A stretch of DNA of 64,000 bases. Source: Dysidea avara (Eukaryota > Porifera > Demospongiae > Dictyoceratida > Dysideidae). Location: positions 12,613,479 to 12,677,478 of the forward strand of contig NC_089278.1 in assembly GCF_963678975.1 (NCBI RefSeq). Reading direction: 5' to 3'. Position numbers and translations under genes: made by a program. This document shows positions 38,455 to 49,788 of this stretch, one piece after another. The number at the start of each line of letters is the position of its first letter. The first letter of the stretch is position 1. The notes below the pieces were generated by a model. That model saw nothing but the letters and a program-made list of their open reading frames with translations. It ran no database searches and had not been told where the DNA came from.

Positions 38455-40464
38455 CTAGTTGAATTGGTAACTGCCATAAAGGACTTCTGTAGTAGGACTG
38501 ACATTTATTGTTTTGCTAGCTGTACTATTGATTTTTGCAACTACATGTATAACAGTTTGATTATGAATAATCTGAAAATGCTTGTTGAATGTACGATCAC
38601 ATACGTCTCCAAAATCCTGATGTATTGTGCTTAATTTGCACTGTACGTGCACATATTTTTCTCAGGGTTAGGTCACCTGGATTATCAGGTCACGTAATGT
38701 CTGAGTTATCTGTTGTATATGGATTGGGATCTTATGTAATGATATGAGGTTGATCATACTTGACAATGTGGATGGCAATGATGTACATTATGATCACAGA
38801 AATTTTAGAGTTGGTGAATTAATTTTATGTGGTGTTTTATATATTAAGAGTGGAATGAGCATAGTATAGTCTTTCATCGGGGACAAGCGTCAGCCCAAAG
38901 AATAAAAACTGGTGGATGAGACTAGCCGAGTTGAAGTTTGAAAACAGTTTCTAATTGTGAGCAGTCAGTTGGATTTAAGAAATATATAGCGCTGTCTGTA
39001 AGCTTACAAGTAACACCTATTTGTTATCGTTAATGTGTAGAGCAAGCGTGAAAGTATATAGTGTGTACGCATTGAGCTGAATCCTCAAAAACATTTAATA
39101 ACTCATGGATGCAAGTACATACGATCTTGAAATTTCACATTCTTGTAGTACTGCTTGACCCGCTAAAACTATTTCAAAACCTTTGCATTCAAAAGTCTGA
39201 CATAACATTTATGGCCAATGAATTTCACCATACATTTCCTATGGGAAAGCCACAAAAGTGCAGTGTCCATTGTAGTCTTTTCCCGAACTTGTAATGAAGC
39301 CAAACTTTACGTCTCTGTTGTTGACACCTTTGCTGTCACCATGAATCATCTAGTTGGCTGAAATGTTTACTCTCTTGAGAAAAAATCCATTTTAATTTTT
39401 AGCTGCTTAAAAACATACATATAACCTGTGATACTGTATGGTAAACATATTTGCTCTTGTAGATTGTTGACTGCTGCCAGGGCCGCCCAGGGGGGGGGGG
39501 GGGGGGGGGTGGCAAGCTTATAAATAAGGAGATATGGTTGGTGAGGGGTAGCTATTGTCATTGTCAGCATGTAATGACCTTTTTCTTTTGGTCTTCGACT
39601 TACAGCTTGGGTGAAGTTGCGATTCAGAGTGGAAACCTCCTTGCCCCTGGGGCCTCACTTTAACTCTTTGCCCTTGGCCCCTTAATTTCTGTGCACGGCC
39701 CTGACTGCTGCCAATAGTGTACTCAAATTATACACGTGCCTCCATGTTTGTCACACCCTTAAATCTTGTAACAGTGCCCTCACTTAACTTGGTGTGACAA
39801 TACAGGATATCTTCAGGTTAATAAATTGTGTAGAACCAAAGTGTGATATTATATAGACTAAATATTTTTGGGCTATAAATTTTTGCTGTGGCTGATTTGT
39901 TGTGACCACAATACATTATAAGGTAATCTGATCAATTACTAATTACTGAATTCCACAATCAGTAATTTCAAGGCAGTGTATAAGTAGCCAACCTGCCCTA
40001 CACAAGTAGAGTACATCCATTACCCATCCCATAATGGACCAAATTTTTGGAAGGCTCGGGCAAAACAGCCATTAGCCTGAATTGTGTACTGTTTTGTGTG
40101 TATTATGTATAGTGTGTCTATACATAGTGTGTGTATTTAGTATGTGTACATACAATTGTGTTAGTAATATTACCGGTAAAGGCACTGCCTGTATACCGTG
40201 TTGTGTTATTTCATTTTATTACTTTATTATGTAAAGGTTATGGCATCACTTAGTTAACCACCAAGTTAGTTGGGTTCGTGAAACACAAGTCCTTTTCTTC
40301 TGGAGGTCTACTAGAGCTATATCTCAGTGTGCAGGTGTATTTAATATAACAACTTGTCTATATGTTGATATGTATGTATGTGTAATATAAAGGCAAAATT
40401 GTGTTCTATTATTGTGCTCTAAATTGCGTTCTTTGTGTTTGGTTGCATACAAACCAAGTACTAT
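38455..40464. other. Intergenic, no gene recognised
   Basis: No coding exon is supported. A poly-G run of about 19 bases lies at 39,490-39,508, flanked by GGCCGCCCAG and by a matching GGCCCTGACTGCTGCCA near 39,705. This suggests a small repeat of the GGGG-rich MITE type. Confidence 0.5.
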
Positions 40465-40685
40465 ATGTCTAGGTATATAGTCCAAAACTTTTTGGAACTT
40501 TTTAAATAACCATGTATACAGTGGAACACACTTGCATGGAGGCTATCATTTAATAGTGGGGGTAACATATTGGGTATCTCCTTACAATGCATGGTCTCCC
40601 CAACATTGTCTATGGTTCCATTGTTGATTTACTGATACAAGTTATTAACTTTTCTACTGTGTGTGGTAACTTGTATTGTTTGCAG

Positions 40686-40815
40686 GGCTATGGGTACCAG
40701 ATGCAAGAAGTGCTGGCTTGACACCAGCTAATGAACAGCTTCATAAGGGCGAAGTGAACTACCTCCTGATGAATAAATATACGAAGATGCTAATGATATG
40801 ATGGGATTAGACTGA
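40686..40815 (+). pseudogene. Duplicated last exon of CDC37, broken
   Basis: The TTTGCAG acceptor and GGCTATGGGTACCAGATGCA of the last CDC37 exon are kept, as are GCTAATGATATGATGGG and the TGA. The stretch encoding [19 protein letters not shown] is shortened and out of frame (AAGGGCGAAGTGAACTACC, then a TAA at GAATAAATA). No other CDC37 exons are present nearby, so it cannot make a functional product, although its acceptor looks intact. Confidence 0.88.
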
Positions 40816-42701
40816 GGGACTTTGTTAAATTGGCCAAAGAAATATGTACCATATTTTTTAGTCTTTTATGCTGCCTTGCTGTACACATTGTGCTATTGCT
40901 AATACATTCATGATACTTTGTACTTGTGTGAGTGCAGATATCTAACAACAGTGTAAATGTACTTGTGTTTTATATCAACTATCGTCTGAAAAGTGAAGTA
41001 TCCATTTTGCTTCATTGTCAGCTATATTCAACCCGTTAAACAGCAGTACGAATCAAGAACTGTTCAAAAAGTAACTCTGCAATCATAGCCACTATGAAAA
41101 ATACGGATGATTTCCGTTATGAAGGGAAGCCATCACATGCTAGCTACTACCAAATCAACACTTCGCTGTCAGCAAAGATGAATGGGACACAAAAAAGGAC
41201 ACTGGTAAGTCCATGAAGAATGTATTGTATGTACTGCGGTATGCCAAAAGGCACCTCTCGGGCCAAAGTGATGCTGAACAGTGAAAAAATAAAGCCCGTA
41301 GCTTTAGCCATTATTGAGTTACACTTGTCTGAAGGCATCAGGCAGTCAGTCAGTCGGTAGAAAATTCCGTTAAATAATTAAAAATCTGTAAAAACTTGTT
41401 GTTGAAAACGTTTTGGGTCGATCTGAAAGCTTGTCTGGGCTTAGTTTTACCTAACCATTACTGCCTCATCATCGTCAGAGGTTGGTTTTTGGGTATGTTA
41501 TTTCGTGGGCCATGCCTACTCCTTTGTGGTCCCTACTATACAGTACTATCGTACTGTATGATTACAAAAAAATTGGTTTTACTAATTTAACAATCACAGA
41601 ACTTTATGCTGGAGGATAGTTTTAGCAACTTCACAAAAATTTGGACCTCATAATTACTCACTATACAGTATGCAAAAATTAGATTCAGACTTTTGAGTCT
41701 ATGCCCTTTATCTAAAATTTGTACAGACGAGCTTTACAGGAGTGCCACATACTGTAGAGTCTGATTGTCAGACACATCCACTTTTTATAATCATATTGTA
41801 CTAGATGTACCTGTGCAAAATGTGCTTATTACTAAAACCATTGTTGTGTACCATTTGTGAATACTGTGGTAGTAGTAGTAGTAGTAGTGGTAGTTGAAAG
41901 ACATTAACACTGACTAGCTGTAAATGCATTAAGGTGGTAGCATTTCAGTGCTATATAGTAAAGAAACATTAGCTCTGGTTTATAAAAATTCAATATCTGT
42001 TGAATAGCTTCGATGCAAATTGTAATAATTTCATTCCACTACTACCTGTATAGCTCTACTCCTTTAGGTGTGAGGGGTACGTAAGCAAATGATAAAATTA
42101 TGAAGCCATTTATGTAACTTTTAGACAAAGCTGCTGATAGTGGCCAATATTATTCTAAGAAAATGTAGTCACAACAAACATACTGACACCACTCCTGGAT
42201 ATACACATTATGTTTGTAGTTAACAGGAATTGGATTGTGCAACTATGTGACCAGCTGTTTCCAGGGATGGGTACTTTAAATTTTCATAACTTCAGTGATT
42301 AAAAGTATGGACCTTTATCAGTTGAAATCAAGTCATATATTCACACTTCAGTTAATCTATTAAGAAAGGTTCCTCTTTGTTGAGCTGGTAAGATGCCAAA
42401 TACTTTTTGTGCAAAAGGTGAATTGGTTCATACTTTGAAGTCTATAGGAAACCATGTACTGGACAATGGACTGCCTGAAGAGAAGCAAACTTATCAACAG
42501 CTTATATCTCAACTGGAAAAACTAGTTGATAACAAACAGCAGAAATTCCAACAACGTCCATTATGAATCTGGCTATTGATTTGAAACACTGGTATTGTTC
42601 GACCTTCACAATTAATAATGCTGAAGCCTGACTTGAAGATTACAGATGCCAAAATATTGGATCGTAATTATCTGAAAGTATTATGCACTTGTAAACTAAC
42701 T

Positions 42702-43084
42702 TATTTTATTTTTATTTATTAAAGCTTTACAGCACAAGTGCTGAGGGTCTGTAGGACACCTGGTCCTACAACCTGCTCAAAGACATTTGCTACATAAGGT
42801 GTGTTTGAAAAGTTGCAGGAAGGAGAAAAAATCCATGACTGGACCTAGGTAGCCTCGAACCTGCAGCCATTTGATTTACGCTTGAACGTTTACAGGAGCG
42901 GTCAGGATGTTTTCTCCTTGTTATTTTCATGTAATTATATCCATAGGAATTCTAGAGAGTGACTCATTATCTCTAAGTACCCCAAGTAGAACCAAATGGA
43001 CACTAGTTAATTTATTAAAGCTTTACAGCACAAGTGCTGAAGGTCTGTAGGACACCTGGTCCTACAGCCTGCTCAAAGACATTA
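42702..43084 (-). mobile_element. tRNA-derived SINE insertion with repeated LINE-type tail
   Basis: This segment is absent from duplication copy A, which reads straight through GTAAACTAACACATGTG. On the minus strand it has a B-box-like GGTTCGAGG (42861-42853) followed by CTACCTAGGTCC. It ends with a tail containing CAGCACTTGTGCTGTAAAGC and TTTAATAAATAA. The same tail of about 70 bp appears at both ends (42,716-42,786 and 43,010-43,083), so it is probably one SINE plus a second tail. GGTGTCCTACAGACC-type tail sequence also lies next to the LINE at 55,800. Confidence 0.7.
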
Positions 43085-43280
43085 ACACATGTGTCACTTG
43101 ATAAGAATCATACTGGAATAGTATGAATGTAACACTGAGACAGGATGGGAAGGGCCTTGGGCAGTGTTACATTCACTCATCTCATGCTCAGACCCATCTA
43201 TACGTCAAAGCTCAGAATCGTCTATAAGCATACAGCAGGATATAATACAAAATTTCATTGCTGAACATACAGTAGTAGCT

Positions 43281-43480
43281 NNNNNNNNNNNNNNNNNNNN
43301 NNNNNNNNNNNNNNNNNNNNNNNNNNNNNNNNNNNNNNNNNNNNNNNNNNNNNNNNNNNNNNNNNNNNNNNNNNNNNNNNNNNNNNNNNNNNNNNNNNNN
43401 NNNNNNNNNNNNNNNNNNNNNNNNNNNNNNNNNNNNNNNNNNNNNNNNNNNNNNNNNNNNNNNNNNNNNNNNNNNNNNNN
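43281..43480. other. Assembly gap (200 N)
   Basis: Exactly 200 N bases. The round number suggests a scaffolding placeholder rather than a measured length. The right edge opens directly into a minisatellite, which probably caused the break. Confidence 0.98.
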
Positions 43481-45310
43481 GGTGATGATGTCACTACATG
43501 CCACTAATAATTACACACTGTAGGGTGATCATTTCACTATACTATAGTTACCCAACATGACACTACTAGCTACACGCTGTAGAGTGATGATGTCAATACA
43601 TGGCACTACTAGCTACATGCTGTAGAGTGATGATGTCAATACATGGCACTACTAGCTACACACTGTAGGGTGATGATGTCACTATAACAATAGTTAACCC
43701 AACATGACACTACTAGTTATTATACACACTGTAGGGTGATGATGTTACTACATGAGACTACTAGTTACACACTGTAGGGTGATGATGTCACCATTTGACA
43801 CTACTAGCTACACACTGTAGTATGATGATGTCACTACATGACACTACTAGTTACAAACTGTAGAGTGATGATGTAACTACACAACACTACTAGTTACACA
43901 CTGTAGAGTGACGATGTCACTATACTATAGTTACCCAACATGACACTACTAGCTACACAATGTAGGGTGATAATCTCACAGCATGGCAATACAGCTAATA
44001 CTAGTTACACACTGTATGGTGATGTAATGTCCCAACATGCCACAATAACTAGTGTCATATATGTTGGGTACGTAACAATATAGTGACATCATCACCCTAC
44101 AGTGTGTAGCAAGTAGTGTGTTGTAGTGACATCATCATCCTACAGTGTGTAACTATTAGTGTCATGTAGTGACATCGTCACCCTACAGTGTGTAACTAGT
44201 AGTGTCATGCTACAGTGTGTAGCTAGTAGTGTCTTGTAGTGACATCATCACCCTACAATACAGTGTGTAAGTAGTAGTGTCATGTAGTGACACTATCACC
44301 CTACAGTGTGTAACTAGTAGTGTCATGTAGTGGCATCATCACCCTACAATGTGTAACTAGTAATGTCATGTAGTGGCATCATCACCCTACAGTGTGTAAC
44401 TAATAGTGTCATGCTACAGTGTGTAGCTAGGAGTGTCTTGTAGTGACATCATCAACCTACAGTGTGTAACTAGTAGTGTCATGTAGTGACATCATCACCC
44501 TACAGTGTGTAACTAGTAGTGTTATGCTACAGTGTGTAGCTAGTAGTGTCTTGTAGTGACATCATCACCCTACAGTTTGTAACTAGTAGTGTCATGTAGT
44601 GACATCATCATCCTACAGTGTGTAACTAGTAGTGTCATGCTACAGTGTGTAGCTAGTAGTGTCTTGTAGTTACATTATCACCCTACAGTGTGTAACTAGT
44701 AGTGTCATGCTACAGTGTGTAGCTAGTAGTGTCTTGTAGTGACATCATCACCCTTCAGTGTGTAGGTAGTAGTGTCATATAGTGACATTATCACCCTACA
44801 GTGTGTAACTAGTAGTGTCTTGTAGTGACATCATCACCCTACAGTGTGTAACTAGTAGTGTCTTGTAGTGACATTATCACCCTACAGTGTGGTACTAGTA
44901 GTGTCTGGTAGTGACATCATCACCTTACAGTGTGTAACTAGTAGTGTTATGCTACAGTGTGTAACTAGTATTGTCATGTAGTGACATTATCACCCTACAG
45001 TGTGTAACTAGTAGTGTCTTGTAGTGACATCATCACCCTACAGTGTGTAACTAGTAGTGTTATGCTACAGTGTGTAACTAGTAGTGTCTTGTAGTGACAT
45101 TATCACCCTACAGTGTGTAAGTAGTAGTGTCATGTAGTGACATTATTACCAAACATTGCATAGCTAGTAGTGTCATGTTAGGTAACTATTGTTATAGTGA
45201 CATTATCACACTACAGTGTGCAACTATAATAGTGTCATGTTGGCTAACTATATAGTGACATTATCATTCTACAGTGTGTAACTAGTGGTGTCATGTTTGG
45301 CAGCAATAGT
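43481..45310. repeat. Head-to-head minisatellite, about 43-bp unit
   Basis: From 43,481 to about 44,040 units read GTGATGATGTCACTACATGACACTACTAGTTACACACTGTAGG. From about 44,050 to 45,300 the same unit runs on the opposite strand (AGTGTCATGTAGTGACATCATCACCCTACAGTGTGTAACT). Some units in the second block carry a shorter variant ending ATGCTACAGTGTGTAGCTAG, giving a higher-order pattern of alternating long and short units. GTGATGATGTCAC is also self-complementary in part. No coding potential. Confidence 0.92.
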
Positions 45311-46038
45311 GACATTACAGTATAACCTCTATATAATTAATATTATATTAATTTAACAGACACTTTGGGACCAACCAATTGCAAGTTTGTTGATATTTTA
45401 CTGTTACAAGGAGGTTATCCTATCTCAGAGGTAATAGGGACCTAATACACTGATCAATAAGCACCTTCATAATACAGTTTAAGAATGTTTCCAAGGTAGC
45501 TACAGAGACACATAAACAAAGCTAAACACAACAATGATTATTTAGAGGCACTCAATACGGAAAAAGTTAACCTGAATTGCCATTATAAATAAACACCAAG
45601 TGTCGCATGTTTCTACCTTTTGTTTCATCAAGATTGAGTTTGCAATTTTTTTTTTGCATAATTCAGCCAAAAGTGGTGCCCCACCTACTCAAACACCCTT
45701 ATATCACCCTACATGGTGTACAGTAGCTAGTAGTGTCATCTTAGGTAGTAGTGTCATCATTGGGTACATTATCAAGAGTTTGAACGGTGTAGCTCCATAT
45801 TATGCAAAACCCCAGTAACAAACCGTAAGTATAAATTGGAATTCTTAACAAAGCTCTGAATGAACTATATAACACTATTTCATAGCACACATTACACGTG
45901 AAAAGTCAAGTTTGTCACAATATCCTTTAGCAGTATTAGGAAACAGTTCTCAAGAGTATTGATGACCTGCAGTACACATGATAATAAGCAGCAACACAGA
46001 ACAGAATGTAGCTTACATTGAGAAACACTACACTGTGT
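45311..46038. other. Intergenic, no gene recognised
   Basis: No coding exon is seen. A single stray minisatellite-like piece (CACCCTACATGGTGTACAGTAGCTAGTAGTGTC) lies at about 45,706-45,735, showing that the array once extended or spread here. Confidence 0.5.
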
Positions 46039-47054
46039 CTAGCATGGTTCGAATCGACCATCTTGTTCCTTGGTGTCTTCTCTATAACACATACATCTCC
46101 AGATTCTTATAGCACACCTACAAAGTTAGAGTTGAACGTGATATAACAAAACGGAAAATGGAGAAAGCACATGCACACACATACTTTTGGACTACATTAT
46201 CCAACACGCACACACGCACATCAACAAAGCAAAAAAAAAGCAGAGCCATGTGAAGCACAGCTACAATACTTGCCACCCAGTAAACCAGAGCTGGGATGCC
46301 TGTGCACTACTCAGGAGCTTGAGCTTCAATAAACCACAGGAGAAATGTCCGAGTCTCATGGAGAGAGGTTGCAGAACTATACAGTATTATCATACTATAG
46401 GATATACATTTTAAAATGCAATCCGTTACAGTGACTGTATATTGTTTCACTTCCACAGAGTTTCGAATGAGACCAAAAAGCTGCTAAAGACCAAATGGCC
46501 TTGCTTCATGTCGGATTTGTCAAACCCAATAAATGTGTATAGCATATAAGTACACTCACCAGCAGTAACATGTAATTCTTGGGTGTCCAGTAGCATGTCT
46601 GTAAAAAAGAGATGTAATAAAAATTAGACTCTGGGATGGGTGTGAAACTGCAGTATGCAAACTACAGACACTACTATAGTACATGACACTACGCAGAGAA
46701 ACATGTAGTGAGAGACATGTGTATCCATGTATCACATACACAGAGACACATGTAGCAGCATTACATTATGACTACATGTGTCTCTGTGTACATGTGTCTA
46801 CTGTTGCTAAACTACATGACACTACTATAGCGTGTGTGGTGTGTGCGTGTGTGTGTGTAGCATGTATGTGTAGGGTATGTTTGTAGTGTGTGTGTGTGTG
46901 TAGTGTGTGGTATGTGTGTAGTGTTCGTGTGCATGCCTTAGTGTAGTGTGCGCGTGTGTGTCTCTGTGTAGTATGTAGAAAGTCTGTGTGTAAAGTATGT
47001 GTGTAGAGTGTGTGTGTGTGCAGTGTACGTGTGTGCGTAGTATGTGTGTGGTGA

Positions 47055-47103
<49 letters not shown>

Positions 47104-49788
47104 GTGTGTGTGTGCGCGTGTGTGTCTCTGTGTAGTGTGTAGCAAGTGCATGTGTGTGTGTGTGATGGTCTGTGTGTAGTGTGCATGTGTGTGTGTAGTG
47201 TGTGTGTGTGTGTGTGTAGTGCAGTGTGTGTGTGTGTGCGTGTGTGTGTGTGCAGTGTGTGTGGGTCACTGTGTGTGTGTGTGTGCATGTGTGTGTGCAT
47301 GCCTATCTACTTATCTATGTTGGTCCATACGCACCAACGTGAGCAAAATCGTTAAATGATAAAAGCAGCTTGTACGTAAGAAAAGCGAAATGAAGTTTGT
47401 AATAAACAGTTACGAGTAAACTTTGTGATTTCTTTCTGGCAGGCTGAAACATGGGTGACACGACTCTCCTTAGACTTTTTGATTTACTTTCTCTTCAAGT
47501 TTTACAGGCATTTAATAACTGAAAAACATTGGTACAGGCCTTGTAGACTTCCAGGAATAGCTTATCCCTTTGAGTTGAAAGTGGGTATGTCCCTTACGAA
47601 TGTGAATGAAAATGAAGAGCAGCTTTGAGGCTTTGTTGAGAGGATTGGCGAGAAAAAACAAGATAGTTAAACTATAAAACAGTTTAGAAGATACTTCTGT
47701 GCATAACATGCCATCTAGCATTAATTTTACTCTTCCTGTTATACCACGTCATCACTAGCACAGTTAGGTGGGCTACATTTCAAAGGTCCCAAAAGAGTTT
47801 CATTCACAATTACAAGTGGGGGTGCTTTGTACAGAGCCATTGGAAGGGATAAGCTTTTGAGATGTTTGCCATGAAGACAGCAGGAGAAAATTCTGTCGGG
47901 GAATGCATTTTCACACTTTTAGATACTTACCTAGCTCTGGTTTTATTTTCAAAACCAGATCTGGAGTGTTCGAGAAGAGCAACTGTGCATGCTTCTACAT
48001 AGAAAGATAGTTAACAAACAAGTCTTACCAGAGATTTCTCTCACTTTCTTAACGAGGAAAATCTCAAAAGTTATCCCTTCTAATGGCTATCTGTACAAAC
48101 AATCCCCACTCTTATTGCCATTTTTGTGCTATGATGCAATTGTGGATAAAGCTCATTAAATAACTGGACGGGACGGACTTGTACAGGAGCACACTGAGTT
48201 TAAACTTACAAGCATGCACTAAATATGTCACAATGCATGGCCAATCTTAGGGAAGAATAATTCACTACCATGAAACTTGACAATGATACAATATACAAAT
48301 AGAATTTGTGACACAAAAGATCTAGAGTAGTAGAGAAGTCAAGGGCATTATGTAGTGTGGAGAACAACTATCAAATGAGTATATTCATACTTTCATTTAA
48401 CAGTTAAAAAAACTTACAATTAGAATTTTTCCTGGGTATGTGATACCAGTGCTCTATCATCTGGCTACAAAAAAATAAATCAAGTGCATTACACTGCATA
48501 TACCGTATTGCCTAAATATTTCAAGGGGAAACTTTTTTTTTTGCTGATTGTGCAGTGTTGGGGGGGGTTATCAGCAAAATTTTATCCTTGAAATATTTAG
48601 ACCTCCCATAGAGAGTAATACATTTGGGTAGTACAGTAGAACCTGTGTTACGGTCACCTGGATTAAGCGGTCACCTTTGTATAACGGCCATGGTCATGAG
48701 GTCCCAAATATTTTCCAATACAAATGTATGCATTGTGGTCTGCATTAAGCGGTCACCTGTCTAACGCGTATAACGGCCAACCAAGAATTTGCCCATGAAT
48801 CACTGTATACATAACTTTCTTCTTCGTATAGCGGTCGCTACCTTTTATGATGGCTTGTTAAGCAAATTTCCTGGCACCATGGCATCATTTCAATTAATGC
48901 GCGATTATCACACTTCCTGCCTTTCAATGAATACTATATAATCTATCAGTCTTCATTGCTTAATCGTATTCAATAGCTATAACCAACATCCATAACAGGC
49001 TCACCTTGCCATTTCTGTACTAAAATATTACTACATTGCGGTTGGCGCGAGCCTCTTTATAATAATTACTCATTTATAACGGTCATAGCCACTAAAATGT
49101 TGCTGACCACCTTATGCAGGTTTTCTCTATAACAGCCACCTGTATATGTGGCCCGGTCTGCGAAAAGGGGTCTTATAGCCTTTCCAAATAGTCAAGTTTG
49201 ACTAACCGTAACTCCTCATGTTTTCAATGTATCACTTTCATACTACACCAAGCGATAGTGCTATATTAGGGGTATAAGGGGATCTAATTTCAAGGTGATA
49301 CCACATTTACAAGTCAAGTTACAGGTAGTCAAGTACATGTAATTGAAAAGGCTATAAGACCCCTTTTCGCAGACCGGGTCACATATAAAGGCCAGATATA
49401 TCTGGTCCCAAGGTGACCATTATAGACAGGTTCCACTGTATTTGTGAAAATTTTACCTTTAGCAACACTTAACCCTTAAACCTGCATAATCAAGAAAACT
49501 GGATTTAAACTTAATAAATACGCATGCCTTGCATAGAGCACTGTAACTTTTGAAGCATCCATTCTATGGCTATGCGATTTACATTATTCTACTTGTGATG
49601 GAACAAGGATTAAAATGATACCTAGAGTTTTACCCTAATGTTACATGGTGAGGCCATGAAAATAACTTTCTGGTAGGGAACCTGCAAACTTTTTATTACA
49701 TACCTCTATAAAATGGTCGATGACTCGATGGTAGTTGCTCCTATCACCTTGCAGTGACTTCCATTGGACTTGTCGTGACCCTTGACTT
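46039..49788 (-). CDS. Candidate unrecognised gene, five phase-compatible exons
   Basis: Five minus-strand exons join with consistent phase at all four introns: 49788-49704, 48460-48418, 47991-47931, 46598-46560 and 46117-46039 (TAG). Donors are GTATGT, GTAAGT, GTAAGT and GTGAGT; acceptors are TGTAG, CCAG, GAAG and ACAG. Two acceptors need the second AG of a NAGNAG pair. The joined tail is about 99 residues, including WKSLQGDRSNYHRVIDHFIE, MIEHWYHIP and a Cys-rich end, ITCYCWCAIRIWRCMC. I do not recognise it, and the first exon has no start codon, so further 5' exons would lie upstream. One open, spliced-looking stretch at about 51,130-51,056 is a candidate but its phase does not join directly. 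The GT-rich block at 46.8-47.3 kb falls in an intron. Confidence 0.33.
46829..47305. repeat. Degenerate GT-rich simple-sequence block
   Basis: About 480 bp of (GT)n broken by AGTGTG, GCGTGT and CTCTGTGTAGT units, with a pure GT core at about 47,060-47,115. All long His-Thr or Val-Cys open frames here are artefacts of the repeat. Confidence 0.95.
48501..48612. mobile_element. MITE with CTAAATATTTCAAGG termini
   Basis: CCTAAATATTTCAAGGGG on the left and CCTTGAAATATTTAG on the right are inverted repeats about 80 bp apart, with GCTGATT/ATCAGCAAAA pairs inside. A diverged relative occurs at about 23,057-23,222 in the CNOT2 first intron, with CCTAAATATTTCGAGGG and CCCTTGAAATAT ends. Confidence 0.7.
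48634..49438. mobile_element. pogo/Tigger-like MITE (805 bp) with a nested element
   Basis: TA flanks both sides. Ends are CAGTAGAACCTGTGTTACGG and CCATTATAGACAGGTTCCACTG. The interior repeats GCGGTCACCT and TATAACGGCCA motifs, suggesting growth by internal duplication. A second fold-back element is inserted at about 49,140-49,386. Confidence 0.8.
49140..49386. mobile_element. Nested fold-back MITE (TATGTGACCCGG family)
   Basis: Left TATATGTGGCCCGGTCTGCG with AAAAGGGGTCTTATAGCC pairs with right GGCTATAAGACCCCTTTT and CGCAGACCGGGTCACATATA, inverted arms of about 45 bp. It interrupts the pogo-like element around it. A relative with TATGTGACCG and CCGGTCACATA ends lies at 60,368-60,600. Confidence 0.8.

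Larger units (their letters stand above)
40465..43198 (+). repeat. Segmental duplication, copy B
   Basis: Direct repeat of 33,050-35,405. It starts near CTTTTTGGAACTTTTTAAAT and ends at TCATGCTCAGACCCAT. It differs by small indels and by one insertion of about 380 bp at 42,702-43,084. The assembly gap begins about 80 bp after its end. Confidence 0.9.

Noticed and set aside
43164..43523. Open frames across the gap
   Set aside because: They are open only because 200 N bases hide any stop codons.
43481..45310. CRISPR-like regularly spaced repeats
   Set aside because: There are no unique spacers: whole units repeat, the array reverses strand, and the context is animal DNA.
46041..46060. tRNA B-box-like GGTTCGAATCGACC
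   Set aside because: No A box or cloverleaf nearby; the match also falls in a candidate exon and part of it is a chance palindrome.
46772..47355. Overlapping His-Thr and Val-Cys rich open frames
   Set aside because: By-products of the GT-rich simple-sequence block; no splice or start context.
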